Shown: positions 27,036 to 36,702, counted from the stretch's first letter. The stretch: DNA of 64,000 nucleotides from Promethearchaeota archaeon (GCA_016933055.1 JAFGBS010000009.1:323590-387589); one strand, 5' to 3'. Made by a program: numbers and translations. Notes: a model not told the origin generated them from the sequence alone.

Positions 27036-27371
27036 TTAACTTTCAAGTTCCAATAAGTTTCTTATAAATTTCTTTCTTAATCCATCAATTCCGAACAACT
27101 CTTTGAAGTAGTATTTATTTTCGTTGGGTAGGTAAATTACTGGAGTGTATACAGTACAACCCTCTATATCACAAAATGTCTGGATGAACATCTCATTATG
27201 TAACAATTTGTCCACGACTTGCTGGTCCTCTACTGACCATTCCTCAAATCTAATGTCCTCTTCCTTTAACCAACTTTTCAAATCTGAGCATTTACTACAA
27301 TTTTCTTTCGTAATTACTTTAAATTCTTTCATGATTGCTTTGAATTTAAAAAACATCTTAAGTATTCTCAT
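27036..27371 (-). CDS. Glutaredoxin-like thioredoxin-fold protein
   Basis: 111 residues from the first ATG; Met14 (27332) gives MKEFKVITKENCSKC, the usual glutaredoxin beginning, and is the likelier start. The redox motif is C-S-K-C followed by a helix (LKSWLKEED). After a longer insertion come TPVIYLP, with the cis-Pro expected of a thioredoxin fold, and a C-terminal helix. Two further Cys (FCDIEGC) lie in the insertion and might bind metal or form a second disulfide. Partner unknown; another glutaredoxin-like gene is transcribed divergently 156 bases away. Confidence 0.65.
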   Translation of the reverse strand: MRILKMFFKFKAIMKEFKVITKENCSKCSDLKSWLKEEDIRFEEWSVEDQQVVDKLLHNEMFIQTFCDIEGCTVYTPVIYLPNENKYYFKELFGIDGLRKKFIRNLLELES

Positions 27372-27527
27372 TTACTGAACAAATTTTTTTCTCAATTTTT
27401 TCCTTTGAAAATTTTGTATATCTTCAAGCTAACTTATTACAAATTAATAAAATATATTCTGATTGTCACAGAATTTTTTTTTTGATTGGGTGAATGTTTA
27501 TATTTAATTTGAAATGAGTAAAGAATT

Positions 27528-27836
27528 ATGACTGAAACTATACAACGCATTAACTATACTTTTGAGGGTAATAAGGATATTGGGAAAGATGTCACCGTAT
27601 ATGCTCTTTCAACATGCGGTTTCTGCCGTCGAGCTCTTCAATTCTTACGAGATGCTGACTGTAAATTCAAATTTGTCTATGTGGATAAACTCCCATACGA
27701 AACCAAACAACAATTAAAAGAAGAACTACAAGATAGATATGAAAAACGAGTAGTATTTCCTTATTTAGTTATAGATGACTCAGATGTACTTGCTGGTTTC
27801 GTAGAAGAAGATTGGAAAAACACCTTAGGACTTTAA
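27528..27836 (+). CDS. Glutaredoxin-family protein
   Basis: 102 residues. Beta strand VTVYALS, active site C-G-F-C, helix RRALQFLRDAD, then VVFPYLVIDD with the cis-Pro, and GFVEEDW. It matches glutaredoxin-like proteins of archaea that act as thioredoxins. It is followed 30 bases later by the ferredoxin:thioredoxin reductase catalytic subunit on the same strand, so it is the probable electron acceptor of that enzyme and distributes reducing power from ferredoxin to target disulfides. Confidence 0.85.
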   Translation: MTETIQRINYTFEGNKDIGKDVTVYALSTCGFCRRALQFLRDADCKFKFVYVDKLPYETKQQLKEELQDRYEKRVVFPYLVIDDSDVLAGFVEEDWKNTLGL

Positions 27837-27866
27837 TTTATCTATTACTATGATATATTGATCATT

Positions 27867-28208
27867 ATGCCAAATAGGAAAACACTGAAGGATACAGAAA
27901 AATTTGTATTTATGGTAGCGGAAAAACAGGATTGGGAACTACATCCAGATAAAGAATTCTTAAAAATGCTATGTGAGGGATTAACCGAGAACTGGAATCG
28001 ATATGGTTACTATTCATGTCCATGTAGGGACGGATCTGGAAGTAAAATAACCGATAATGATATCATCTGCCCATGTGATTATTGCGAACCAGACCAACAA
28101 GAATATGGACACTGTTATTGTGGATTATATTTAACAAAGGAATTTGCAGCCACAGGAAAAATACCCAAATACATACCCGAACGTAGACCAGAAGAAAAAA
28201 TCCAATAA
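27867..28208 (+). CDS. ftrB: Ferredoxin:thioredoxin reductase catalytic subunit
   Basis: 113 residues from ATG 27867 (a TTG nine bases earlier is possible). It has the full cysteine pattern of FTR catalytic chains: SCPCR, CPCDYC and HCYC, which hold a [4Fe-4S] cluster beside a redox disulfide and pass ferredoxin electrons one at a time to a thioredoxin disulfide. No variable alpha subunit is present, as usual for archaeal FTR-like enzymes. Position directly after a glutaredoxin gene supports a ferredoxin-to-glutaredoxin pathway. Converges on the DNA methylase gene with seven bases between stops. Confidence 0.9.
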   Translation: MPNRKTLKDTEKFVFMVAEKQDWELHPDKEFLKMLCEGLTENWNRYGYYSCPCRDGSGSKITDNDIICPCDYCEPDQQEYGHCYCGLYLTKEFAATGKIPKYIPERRPEEKIQ

Positions 28209-28215
28209 GCTATAA

Positions 28216-30069
28216 TTATATTAAATTGCAAATTCGTTCATTTTTTTTTATCCCTTTCAAAATTTGGATAAATCTATGATTCCAAAGTGTAGATAAATAA
28301 GTACTTATTTGCTCATGAAAGGAATTATTCGCTATATCAGTACGATGGATATTAAGGGATGGAGTCTCCGTTAATATTTGCTGAATATGAGAATCTAGCA
28401 TTACACTAAAATTGTATATTCCTTCCCAATTTACCTGGATTGATTGGATCCATTCATTATACTCAGATATCGATAAATATAGTAAAACCATAACCCCATT
28501 CAGCAACGTATACAACTTTTGGTACAAATCAGAATTAGTGGACTGGAATCCCATGTAAGAAAGAGAATTTGATAGAAAGTGAAACAATCGATATGTTGTT
28601 TCATCATTTTTAGGGACGCAGTAATAAGGAACTTGCTTTAAATAGATGAAATCTAACCGAGTAGACCGGATTGCACCTGCGTAGACAATTTTATATAAAT
28701 ACCATGCGAAAAGTTTGGAATTAAGATAACATAATAGATAAACCCTAAGAAATTCATTAGTTAATGGCTTTTTTAACTCTTTAAGGAAAATGTTTACTAC
28801 TGTATCAAAACATACATATTTACCTGATGGGGGTCTTCTGCTAAAAACTAGTTTATAATGGGGAACTGGCTTTTTTACATGAGCATTTGCAAGCTGTCCT
28901 AGTATTTCCCCCAAAAATGTTGTTTTTCCGTCTAATATACTTCTGCAGATTCCTTTCCTAATAGGTTTTATATGAAATTGCCCAATTAGTTTTCCCTCGA
29001 TACAGAAAAGGAAATTATTTTGGTAACGATTTATGGTTTTAGCTTGGTTTTGAATGTTCAGGCCCCTATATGCTTTAATACAACTTTCTAGAGTTTTTTT
29101 ATGTATTTGCAAGTCTTGATATAACAAATATTCTTGATGAGTCAAACTCAAGATCAATGAATTTTTTTTAATTTTTTCCGTTTTCTCAATAGATATTCGA
29201 CTTCCTTCGTTAGTCTCAGTAATATAATGCGTTCTAGATGCATCTTTTCCTGTAACAAGTAAAATTTGCTCCAATTTTACCTTATTAAACGCTTTACTAA
29301 TATCTTGGATAAATATTAAATCTCTAAGAATACATATTTTCAAGGAATTCCACCGTCTACTGTATGCGAGAGATTTAGGGAGAATAAAACCCATTTTTCC
29401 TTTTTTTTTTAGAAGAGCTTTGCATAATAGGAAAAAATACGCAGCAGAATTTTGAATAATTGATGGATATAGCTTTCTCATACGTTTTAGGTGTGCCGTT
29501 TCTATGAATGCATTGTAGGGAGGATTACATAATATTACGTCATATTTTTTGTCCGGGTCATATATATCGAAGAAATTTGCATATTGGATGGTTTGTAATA
29601 AATTATGGCATTCATTTTTGATTACAGATAAAGAAAAGGGATTTTTTTTATGAAGAGGATTTAAAGACCAATATACAAGTCGTAATCTGCAGAGTTCTAC
29701 TGTCTTATTATTTATATCAAAACCATAAAGGCAATTATGCACAATCTTTTTTCGAATTTTCACTTCCTCATTATCCGAAATTATTTTTCCAGCAAGAATC
29801 ACAGATAAAACGTAATTTGCTGCTGCTATCAGAAACTCTCCGAGACCGCATGCAGGATCTAATATCTTAATATTGAGTAAATCTTCTACTTTTTTATCAT
29901 TGAAACAATTTTCAGTTAATTTCACGGCAATATCAGGGGGTGTAAAAAAAGAACCAAGATTCTTATTCAAAAATTGTGGATAAATCTGAGAGAAAAGTTT
30001 TGCATTTCTCTCTTCTTCTGTCCATTTCGGGTTTGTATATATTTCGTAAAGTATCTGATCAATTTCCAT
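28216..30069 (-). CDS. Stand-alone DNA adenine-N6 methyltransferase (Eco57I/TaqI-like)
   Basis: 617 residues. SAM motif I DPACGLGEF (71-79), motif IV NPPY (182-185) and flanking motif GSFFTPPDIA mark an N6-adenine methylase of the type I/IIG branch. The C-terminal ~300 residues (CIKAYRGLNIQ onward, and RRPPSGKYVCFD) look like a TaqI-C-type target-recognition part. There is no N-terminal nuclease domain, and no restriction gene nearby, so it may be an orphan methylase or the remnant of a type IIG system. Its start overlaps the end of the ABC exporter gene by 11 bases. Confidence 0.85.
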   Translation of the reverse strand: MEIDQILYEIYTNPKWTEEERNAKLFSQIYPQFLNKNLGSFFTPPDIAVKLTENCFNDKKVEDLLNIKILDPACGLGEFLIAAANYVLSVILAGKIISDNEEVKIRKKIVHNCLYGFDINNKTVELCRLRLVYWSLNPLHKKNPFSLSVIKNECHNLLQTIQYANFFDIYDPDKKYDVILCNPPYNAFIETAHLKRMRKLYPSIIQNSAAYFFLLCKALLKKKGKMGFILPKSLAYSRRWNSLKICILRDLIFIQDISKAFNKVKLEQILLVTGKDASRTHYITETNEGSRISIEKTEKIKKNSLILSLTHQEYLLYQDLQIHKKTLESCIKAYRGLNIQNQAKTINRYQNNFLFCIEGKLIGQFHIKPIRKGICRSILDGKTTFLGEILGQLANAHVKKPVPHYKLVFSRRPPSGKYVCFDTVVNIFLKELKKPLTNEFLRVYLLCYLNSKLFAWYLYKIVYAGAIRSTRLDFIYLKQVPYYCVPKNDETTYRLFHFLSNSLSYMGFQSTNSDLYQKLYTLLNGVMVLLYLSISEYNEWIQSIQVNWEGIYNFSVMLDSHIQQILTETPSLNIHRTDIANNSFHEQISTYLSTLWNHRFIQILKGIKKNERICNLI

Positions 30070-31852
30070 TTAAATCATCGGGGATATAACCGCTTGATTG
30101 TGCATTATAGAGTTTTCGATATATTCCATTGGGTAGTTGCATTAGTTCTTCGTGCGTACCACGTTCAGCAATACCCTTTTTCGTCATTACTAAAATCTCA
30201 TGTGCATTCTTTATTGTGCTTAAGCGATGCGCAACTGCAATTGTCGTCCGTCCTTTTGAAAGATCATCAAAAGATTTCTGAATTTCTATTTCAGTATGTG
30301 AATCTAAGGATGAGGTTGCTTCGTCTAGAATTAAAATTGGAGGATTTTTTAAGAACACTTGGGCTATTGCAAGTCGTTGCTTTTGACCCCCCGAGAGTTT
30401 AATTCCCCTCTCTCCCACTATAGTATCATAGCCCTCAGGTAATGTCATAATAAAATCGTGCAGTTTTGCACTTTTAGCAGCCCTGATAATTTCCTCATCT
30501 GTCGCTCCTGGTTTTCCAAATTCAATATTTTCACGGATGGTTCCATAAAATATGAAAACGTCTTGATACACAATTCCAATATTTTTACGCAGCGATTCTA
30601 ATTTTAAATCTTTAATATTTATATCGTCAATAAAGATTATTCCATTTCCTTCTTTGACGTCATAAAATCTCGGAATGAGATGTACCAGGGTTGTCTTTCC
30701 CACTCCGCTTGTTCCAACGATACCTATTTTCATTCCTGGTTCTATCTCGATATTAAAATCATTTAAAATCCAACTATCCTCACCCTCTTCGTTATATCGG
30801 AAAGAAACATTTGAAAATTCAATTTTTCCTTTTGGATACGTTAAATCAACTGCATCCTCTTTTTCAAGCATATCTGATTTAGTTTCCATTAAATCATGGA
30901 ACCTTTTAAATCCTGCATATCCAGATTGGAAGATCTGGGTGAATTGGATTAATCTACGAATAGGTGTAATGAAGTATGCAACATAAAGAAGATAAGCAAC
31001 TAACTCACCGTATAAAATAGTACCATTATACACGAATAATGCACCAGTAAATATTGCGGCTAAACTCAGTAAATCCATTAAGAAGTTATTACCTGCGCTG
31101 AATTCCCCTAAGTGCTTATAAGATTTACGATATGATTCAACATATTCCATATTCTTTTCCAGAAACTTATCAATTTCATAAGATTCATTAGTGTAACTTT
31201 TTGTGCTTCGAATCCCAGAAATGCTGGATTCAATCCTTGCGTTTATCTTCGCATGACTCTCTCTTACACCTCGGAAGGTGGTAACTAATTTTGTTCGTTT
31301 AGCTAATGAAAAAATAATCAGAAGGAATACAATAATAAAAATAATTCCTGTAATCAATGGGTTTATCGTCATCAATATAATGAATGATCCAATTATCATA
31401 ATCATGGATATGAACAAGTCCTCGGGTCCATGGTGTGCCATTTCAGAAACTTCTCTTAGATCCCCAACAATCCTTGACATTAATTGCCCAGTGCGCATAT
31501 TATCAAAGTACGAGAAAGGCATTTGCTGGATATGGATAAAAAGATCTTTTCTCATATCTCCTTCCATGTAAGTTCCTAAAAGATGCCCATAATAGGACAT
31601 GATATAGGATGCTATCATCTTTATAATATATAGAAAAAATAAAACACAAGAGAAAATGATGATCATCTGGATGTTTCGATTAGGTATCCAATTGTCTATA
31701 TACCAGCGTGAAGAAATAGGGAAAATTAAATCAAGAGCAGCTGTTAAGGTTGCACAGATCATATCTAAAATAAATAGACCTTTGAATGGTTTATAATATC
31801 GAACAAATCTACGAAAAATTTGCATTTTGTGTGAAGGAATATCACATAACAT
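30059..31852 (-). CDS. ABC exporter, fused TM and ATPase (MsbA/LmrA type)
   Basis: 597 residues: a six-helix type I exporter membrane domain (about 20-310) followed by an ABC ATPase with Walker A GTSGVGKTT, Q-loop, signature LSGGQKQRLAIAQ, Walker B ILILDEATSSLD and H-loop VAHRLST. Works as a homodimer or heterodimer, exporting lipid, peptide or drug; cargo not inferable. Start ATG 31852 (or Met10 at 31825, whose following IFRRFVRY resembles typical starts). Lies six bases after the endonuclease V gene and overlaps the methylase gene, so all three may share a transcript without a functional link. Confidence 0.92.
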   Translation of the reverse strand: MLCDIPSHKMQIFRRFVRYYKPFKGLFILDMICATLTAALDLIFPISSRWYIDNWIPNRNIQMIIIFSCVLFFLYIIKMIASYIMSYYGHLLGTYMEGDMRKDLFIHIQQMPFSYFDNMRTGQLMSRIVGDLREVSEMAHHGPEDLFISMIMIIGSFIILMTINPLITGIIFIIVFLLIIFSLAKRTKLVTTFRGVRESHAKINARIESSISGIRSTKSYTNESYEIDKFLEKNMEYVESYRKSYKHLGEFSAGNNFLMDLLSLAAIFTGALFVYNGTILYGELVAYLLYVAYFITPIRRLIQFTQIFQSGYAGFKRFHDLMETKSDMLEKEDAVDLTYPKGKIEFSNVSFRYNEEGEDSWILNDFNIEIEPGMKIGIVGTSGVGKTTLVHLIPRFYDVKEGNGIIFIDDINIKDLKLESLRKNIGIVYQDVFIFYGTIRENIEFGKPGATDEEIIRAAKSAKLHDFIMTLPEGYDTIVGERGIKLSGGQKQRLAIAQVFLKNPPILILDEATSSLDSHTEIEIQKSFDDLSKGRTTIAVAHRLSTIKNAHEILVMTKKGIAERGTHEELMQLPNGIYRKLYNAQSSGYIPDDLNGN

Positions 31853-31858
31853 TTAGAG

Positions 31859-32599
31859 TTATTTTTTGATAATTTCATTAAATAGATCATATTTTTGTGT
31901 CTGTAAATAATCATGTGCTCTGCCCAGACTTTCCGGTTGCTTATGAGTTTTCGCTGTTGTAAGCGTAAGTTTTACCGCTGTATCCAATTTTATCCTATAC
32001 CCAACACTTACGAAAACGGGAGAGGATTTATCTTTTAGTACAATTACATACCCTATCGTCTCCTCCTCGTCGATTATGGGGATTGTTTTTCCTACTTTTC
32101 GTTCAATTTTTTTCCAATCGTGTACATTAATAAGAGGCTTTTTTGCGACTCCTATGGAAGGTATGTTCATAGCGACTCCGATGGCAGTAGCTGCTCCAAA
32201 ACGATGCGGATGAGCTCGACCATGCCCATCAAAAAATAGTACATCAGGTTGTGGTGATAATTTTTCAAGAGCTTTTGAAGCAATCAGAATTTCTCGAAAA
32301 GCTAACAATCCCGAAATGTATGGAAATTCGACCTTTCCTGTAGAAAATTCATGAGAAACCTCTTGTTGTTCTTTAACATCCCATAAAACTGCACATGCAA
32401 ACCCATATTCATTTATATCATCTTCTAAATAGACTAAATCCACCCCCGCAACTAAATTGATGTCTCCCAATTCAATTCCTGGTGCATTCTCCTTAGAAAC
32501 GAATTTTGCCCATTTTTTTTGTATCCCAATAGCTTGTTCTAGGGAATTTGGATATTGAAGTAATTCATTGCGATTATAATTTTCCTTCATAAAATCCAT
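31859..32599 (-). CDS. nfi: Endonuclease V (deoxyinosine repair)
   Basis: 246 residues. Catalytic-site motifs are AGVDLVYLED (first Asp), FPYISGLLAFRE (wedge and Glu) and LFFDGHGRAHPHRFG (second Asp, DNA-binding loop). Endonuclease V cuts the second phosphodiester 3' of hypoxanthine in DNA. Residues 1-30 form an N-terminal helix with LEQAIGIQKKWA as in homologues. ATG 32599 immediately follows the methyltransferase stop TAG and is preceded by AGAGGA, showing translational coupling. Confidence 0.92.
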   Translation of the reverse strand: MDFMKENYNRNELLQYPNSLEQAIGIQKKWAKFVSKENAPGIELGDINLVAGVDLVYLEDDINEYGFACAVLWDVKEQQEVSHEFSTGKVEFPYISGLLAFREILIASKALEKLSPQPDVLFFDGHGRAHPHRFGAATAIGVAMNIPSIGVAKKPLINVHDWKKIERKVGKTIPIIDEEETIGYVIVLKDKSSPVFVSVGYRIKLDTAVKLTLTTAKTHKQPESLGRAHDYLQTQKYDLFNEIIKK

Positions 32600-33415
32600 C
32601 TATTCCTCTTTTTTAAAAGCCTTTAGGGAGAACATCAATGGAACCTTATACGGGAATTCTGGTGGAAAATAGTAATACCCGTCCTCATGCTTAAACAACA
32701 TGGGGTGAGATTTATACTCAGAATATGGGTATTCATGAAATTTCTCTATAGTGAGACCTACATTAACCAAATTATTGATAATTGAAGAGATGGGATGTCT
32801 CCATTCATATGCTGTTTTATTTTTCATGGGAGTATCGGATGCATAGGTGTACCCATCCTCATAATGTTCAACTTGACCTTCTGTGAAATAATTATATGCG
32901 ATTCTCAAATGATCTTTGAATTTTTCATCAAACAATTGACCAAAGGGATGCCCGTCAATGATATAGAAAAATCCTCCCGGTTTTAGGAAGTGATTAATTA
33001 TCTTGGCCCAGTTCTCTAGATCGGGTAACCACGCAAGAACTCCATATGAAGTGAATACTATATCAAATTGACCAGTTAAGTGTTCCGTAAGAGAATAAAT
33101 ATTGGATTCTATAAAATTTGCTGGGATCGCTAATTCTTTACTCAATGATCTCGCTAATTCGACTGCTTTATCGGAAAAATCTACACCCGTCACAATAGCT
33201 CCCATATTCGCCAAACTAAGGGAATCCATTCCAAAATGGCATTGTAGATGCAACATTAATTTTCCCGAAACATCCCCCAGTTCCTTCTGTTCTAAACGTA
33301 AAAGAGAATTTCTTGTTTTTTTAAATTTCTCTAATCCGTAAAATTTGGATTTGGAATGTATTTCAACGCGTTCATTCCAATTTTTTCGATTGGTATCAAA
33401 GTATTCATCATTCAT
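32600..33415 (-). CDS. SAM-dependent methyltransferase (class I)
   Basis: 271 residues. SAM site MLHLQCHFGMDSLSLA (motif I variant HLQCHFG, common in a branch of Methyltransf_11 proteins), GVDFSDKAVELAR (motif II), then FDIVFTSYGVLAWLPD. Substrate unknown. The stop TAG abuts the endonuclease V start codon, giving an operon with it. The ATG at 33415 is followed two codons later by no other candidate, and upstream bases give only weak ribosome-binding complementarity. Confidence 0.85.
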   Translation of the reverse strand: MNDEYFDTNRKNWNERVEIHSKSKFYGLEKFKKTRNSLLRLEQKELGDVSGKLMLHLQCHFGMDSLSLANMGAIVTGVDFSDKAVELARSLSKELAIPANFIESNIYSLTEHLTGQFDIVFTSYGVLAWLPDLENWAKIINHFLKPGGFFYIIDGHPFGQLFDEKFKDHLRIAYNYFTEGQVEHYEDGYTYASDTPMKNKTAYEWRHPISSIINNLVNVGLTIEKFHEYPYSEYKSHPMLFKHEDGYYYFPPEFPYKVPLMFSLKAFKKEE

Positions 33416-33451
33416 TTTATGAATGTTCGGAATCTTTGTATTATAATTTTT

Positions 33452-34981
33452 TCAGAATTCTAGAAAATCATATAATAATTTATTCAATAAACGGTAAAAT
33501 TTGATCGCGCCTGTATTTTTGAAGAATTTAAACCAAGGTAATATTGGATAGCAGTCTAATGTTGTATCATCATTCAATTTTCGTAGCAGAAAAAGAAATG
33601 AAAGATACTTAAATGGGTTTATTGAATTGCGTTCCAAAATCAAGAATTTAATTATATGGCGTAAATAATTTTTATTGATAAAAATGATTGTGCTAAGAAA
33701 CCCCCATTGAGATGAAAGGGAATTATATAATGATTCTTTTTTCATATCAGAGATTCCTAAATCTTGTGCTGTATAGTACTGAATGTGCTGCAATATAGAT
33801 TGATTAAACTTAATTCGTAAAGCTTCTACGATTATCTTACGTTCATTAGTAAATACTATGGCAAGTTGATCGTTTGGACCAATACTCTCCTTGAAACATT
33901 GAATTATATTTGAGGGTAAGGACCAATAGGATAATTTTCTCGGATTTAAGAGAAATCCACATATTCTGGTGAACAGTCGAACATACCCATTGTAGATAAT
34001 AGGACGGGGAATAACATCCCATAGTTCTTCATTTTTTTTAACAAAATAAAGAAATCTCTGAAGTAAATATTCCAATCGCTTATCAGAAAGTGGAAAATCA
34101 GACTCACACAGATCAGAAATAAAATCGTAGCACCAATCTATGTCAACAAAATAACCCACTTTCGCCCTATGTCTCTTAGTATATTCTCTTTTAAATTCTC
34201 TCATGAAATGGATCCACCGATAATGATCTTTAATGGTAGTTCGACCAAATTCATAAGGTTTTGAGATTAGAATAGAGGAAGTATTTTTCTTGAGAAAAGT
34301 AACATACCAATCCTCATCGAAAAATGTAATTGGTATTGTTTCATTTTTGAATTCGCACTGAAATTTCGCGAAATATTCCTTATAATTAACGAATTTCTCA
34401 GTAAAATAACTTATAGTTGAAATTAAACGAATTTGGGGATAAGAAACGATGAAGTTTTTTACGCATCCCTCCAGTAATAATTCAAACAATTGTATTAACT
34501 TTAATTCTTCTTTCTCGGAGTTTTGAATAATTTGAGAAAGATTTCGTAGATAATCAGCATCAATTATCTTCATTCGACCCAATTGGGCAGCATACTTATT
34601 TTGAATGAAGGTACAAACTGATTGGAATACATTCTTCTTTTCACCTTCTAAATTGAAATTTTCAGGAATTACATCCAATATGACATCTTGAATCGTCGTT
34701 TGTTTTATGGTTAAATTTACTAAAAGAGATTCCATTATCAGTCTTCTATTATAATCATATACAATTATTAGGAAATCATCCCTCTCATCTATGAACGCTA
34801 AATATTTTGTTAGAAGTTTGTAAGCATGGTATAAATTGATATATTTATTTAAAAAAGGGATTTGTATATCTTCTAATTTCTGTAAACTCATAAATGATCG
34901 ATTTGTATCTCCCACCAATGAGGACTGTTCGAAATTGGAGATTGTTTTATAAAAAATTGCTAGGTCTTCAAGATATTTCAT
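33452..34981 (-). CDS. Unknown helical protein, partner of the DUF362 protein
   Basis: 509 residues, largely helical, rich in Phe/Tyr/Lys, without signal peptide or obvious membrane segment. No motif recognised. The ATG lies in an ATGA overlap with the end of the DUF362 gene and is preceded by GGAGATGAAAGG, so synthesis of the two is coupled and their products probably interact. The only conspicuous local pattern is a Trp/Tyr-rich region near 240-300 (DHYRWIHFMREF). Function not inferred. Confidence 0.6.
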   Translation of the reverse strand: MKYLEDLAIFYKTISNFEQSSLVGDTNRSFMSLQKLEDIQIPFLNKYINLYHAYKLLTKYLAFIDERDDFLIIVYDYNRRLIMESLLVNLTIKQTTIQDVILDVIPENFNLEGEKKNVFQSVCTFIQNKYAAQLGRMKIIDADYLRNLSQIIQNSEKEELKLIQLFELLLEGCVKNFIVSYPQIRLISTISYFTEKFVNYKEYFAKFQCEFKNETIPITFFDEDWYVTFLKKNTSSILISKPYEFGRTTIKDHYRWIHFMREFKREYTKRHRAKVGYFVDIDWCYDFISDLCESDFPLSDKRLEYLLQRFLYFVKKNEELWDVIPRPIIYNGYVRLFTRICGFLLNPRKLSYWSLPSNIIQCFKESIGPNDQLAIVFTNERKIIVEALRIKFNQSILQHIQYYTAQDLGISDMKKESLYNSLSSQWGFLSTIIFINKNYLRHIIKFLILERNSINPFKYLSFLFLLRKLNDDTTLDCYPILPWFKFFKNTGAIKFYRLLNKLLYDFLEF

Positions 34982-36702
34982 CCTTTCATCTCCTGTTGAT
35001 TAACTGAATCTTCTATCACATCTGTAAAGTTATTTGAACCAATTTTTATGTAATCCTCTAAAAAGACCTTCCTCATTGTTAATCCGGGCGTCCATCTTCT
35101 TTTAAAAAATTTCACTAATGCGTTCAAATAAGCGAAACCATCAGGTGGACATCCAGAAATTTCTAATATGTTTGGATTTAACTTAGTAAGTGGGTTTTTC
35201 TCTCGTTTTTTCTCTCGTTTTTGAATTCGATTTTGTAGAGTGTGTTGTAATTGCATTCGATAGGTCCCAAATCGTTTCATTCGATTAATTTTTTGCGTTA
35301 ATCGCTTTTTCGCTCGTTCTCTCTTTTTACCTTCAGGAATTTCATGAATTATAAAATCGTAATGTTTTTGCAATTCAACTTCTTGTTTTTGGATTCTAAT
35401 TTTTAATCTAGCTCGCTCTAAATCAATATCTCGTTCAGATCGAATTTTGCTCTTAACAATTATTTTTCTAAATCGGCGATCTTTTGTAGATTCGATAGCA
35501 CAATCCCCAAAGATGATGCAATATTCATTACTCGGTTCAATAGGATTCTTTCCAAGTAACACCGAATATTGGGGTAAGGTTTCTTGGTCCTTTATCATAC
35601 AAGTCTTCAATAATAACAACATTTCCGTTGCAGCCTTCTTGCACCCGGAACACATTACTCCTTTACAAATTTCTGTTTTATTAGGCCAAATTTCAGTAAT
35701 GTTGATGAAAGTTTCATGTCCGCTAACTTTCGGAATGATTTTATCCTTTTTATAAGATTTTTTGCTCCAAAACCTTTTTTTCTCCTCTTCTTCTTGCTCC
35801 TTTTCCTTTCCACTGAGTAAAAACGAAACATCCCTCTCTTGGATGTGATTTTCATTATCTTCATATAAGCTTATTTCAAATCTTGATTTTTGCTCGTCAC
35901 TCAATAGACTATAATCAAAATTCTTAATGTATTCCACCAAAGGACTATCGTTAGGATCTAATCCAATTAAACGGAATGCCACATAATCTCCTATTATTGA
36001 ATTATCAGAAATCATCGACATATGAGAATAGAGAATGCTGCTATCTTTGTATAGAAGCGGTCCAGCTCTTGATAAACACACAGAAAAATCATATATAACT
36101 AAGTCAGGGGGATGAATCAAGTGGGATTCCAGGATAATTTGATTATATTTTTTGAGATATAAGTCATTCTCACAAAAATGTGGATCATTATATTCTTGAG
36201 GAAGAGTTTTTACCTGATTTCCAATAAGATATTTTGAACTTTCGATTGCCATGCTTAATAAATTAAACATTGATATCTTGGGGTTGACTATAGAAATAAA
36301 CAATTCTGCCTTTTCTATCATCTTAGGGTATTCAATAACGTAATTTGACATTTCATACTCTGATTTTTCTTGATTTCCATCTAACGGTATGAATTGTACA
36401 AGTGGAAATTGTGAGGATATATATGTATTAAACCCTAAAGAATCCCAGACCTTTTTAGGAGAAATTGTGCTAAGAGACCCTCCAACTACAGATATTTGTT
36501 TTACCCCGAATTCAAAAAGTGTTTTAATAACGTAATACAAAAACTCAGGATTAATAGTGACGGGATAAGTTTGTGGAAAAGAAAGATCTATCTGTATTAA
36601 CACCGAAGAACATTCTTTTATTCGAATTTTATAAGGTTCGAATAGCATTTGTACCGATAGTTGAAGATTAGAGATATTGGAAATGAGGATTTTAGATTTC
36701 AC
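34978..36702 (-). CDS. DUF362-like protein with large basic insertion
   Basis: 574 residues. The N-terminal ~280 residues follow DUF362: VVGGSLST, an MIEKAELFISIVNPKIS stretch, SKYLIGNQVK and LVIYDFSVCLSRAGP. DUF362 proteins are found with Fe-S or redox enzymes but have no settled activity. A Cys-containing segment (CKGVMCSGCKKA) around 340 is followed by a strongly Lys/Arg-rich helix-like stretch (~410-500), then LEISGCPPDGFAYLNALV, conserved at the C-terminus in relatives. The insertion is odd and may bind nucleic acid or membranes. The GTG at 36702 is the first start; no good ribosome-binding site. Confidence 0.65.
   Translation of the reverse strand: MKSKILISNISNLQLSVQMLFEPYKIRIKECSSVLIQIDLSFPQTYPVTINPEFLYYVIKTLFEFGVKQISVVGGSLSTISPKKVWDSLGFNTYISSQFPLVQFIPLDGNQEKSEYEMSNYVIEYPKMIEKAELFISIVNPKISMFNLLSMAIESSKYLIGNQVKTLPQEYNDPHFCENDLYLKKYNQIILESHLIHPPDLVIYDFSVCLSRAGPLLYKDSSILYSHMSMISDNSIIGDYVAFRLIGLDPNDSPLVEYIKNFDYSLLSDEQKSRFEISLYEDNENHIQERDVSFLLSGKEKEQEEEEKKRFWSKKSYKKDKIIPKVSGHETFINITEIWPNKTEICKGVMCSGCKKAATEMLLLLKTCMIKDQETLPQYSVLLGKNPIEPSNEYCIIFGDCAIESTKDRRFRKIIVKSKIRSERDIDLERARLKIRIQKQEVELQKHYDFIIHEIPEGKKRERAKKRLTQKINRMKRFGTYRMQLQHTLQNRIQKREKKREKNPLTKLNPNILEISGCPPDGFAYLNALVKFFKRRWTPGLTMRKVFLEDYIKIGSNNFTDVIEDSVNQQEMKG

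Noticed and set aside
31195-31240. A tRNA-like TTCGAATCCC stretch
   Set aside because: It lies inside the ABC exporter coding frame and no acceptor or anticodon arm can be folded around it.
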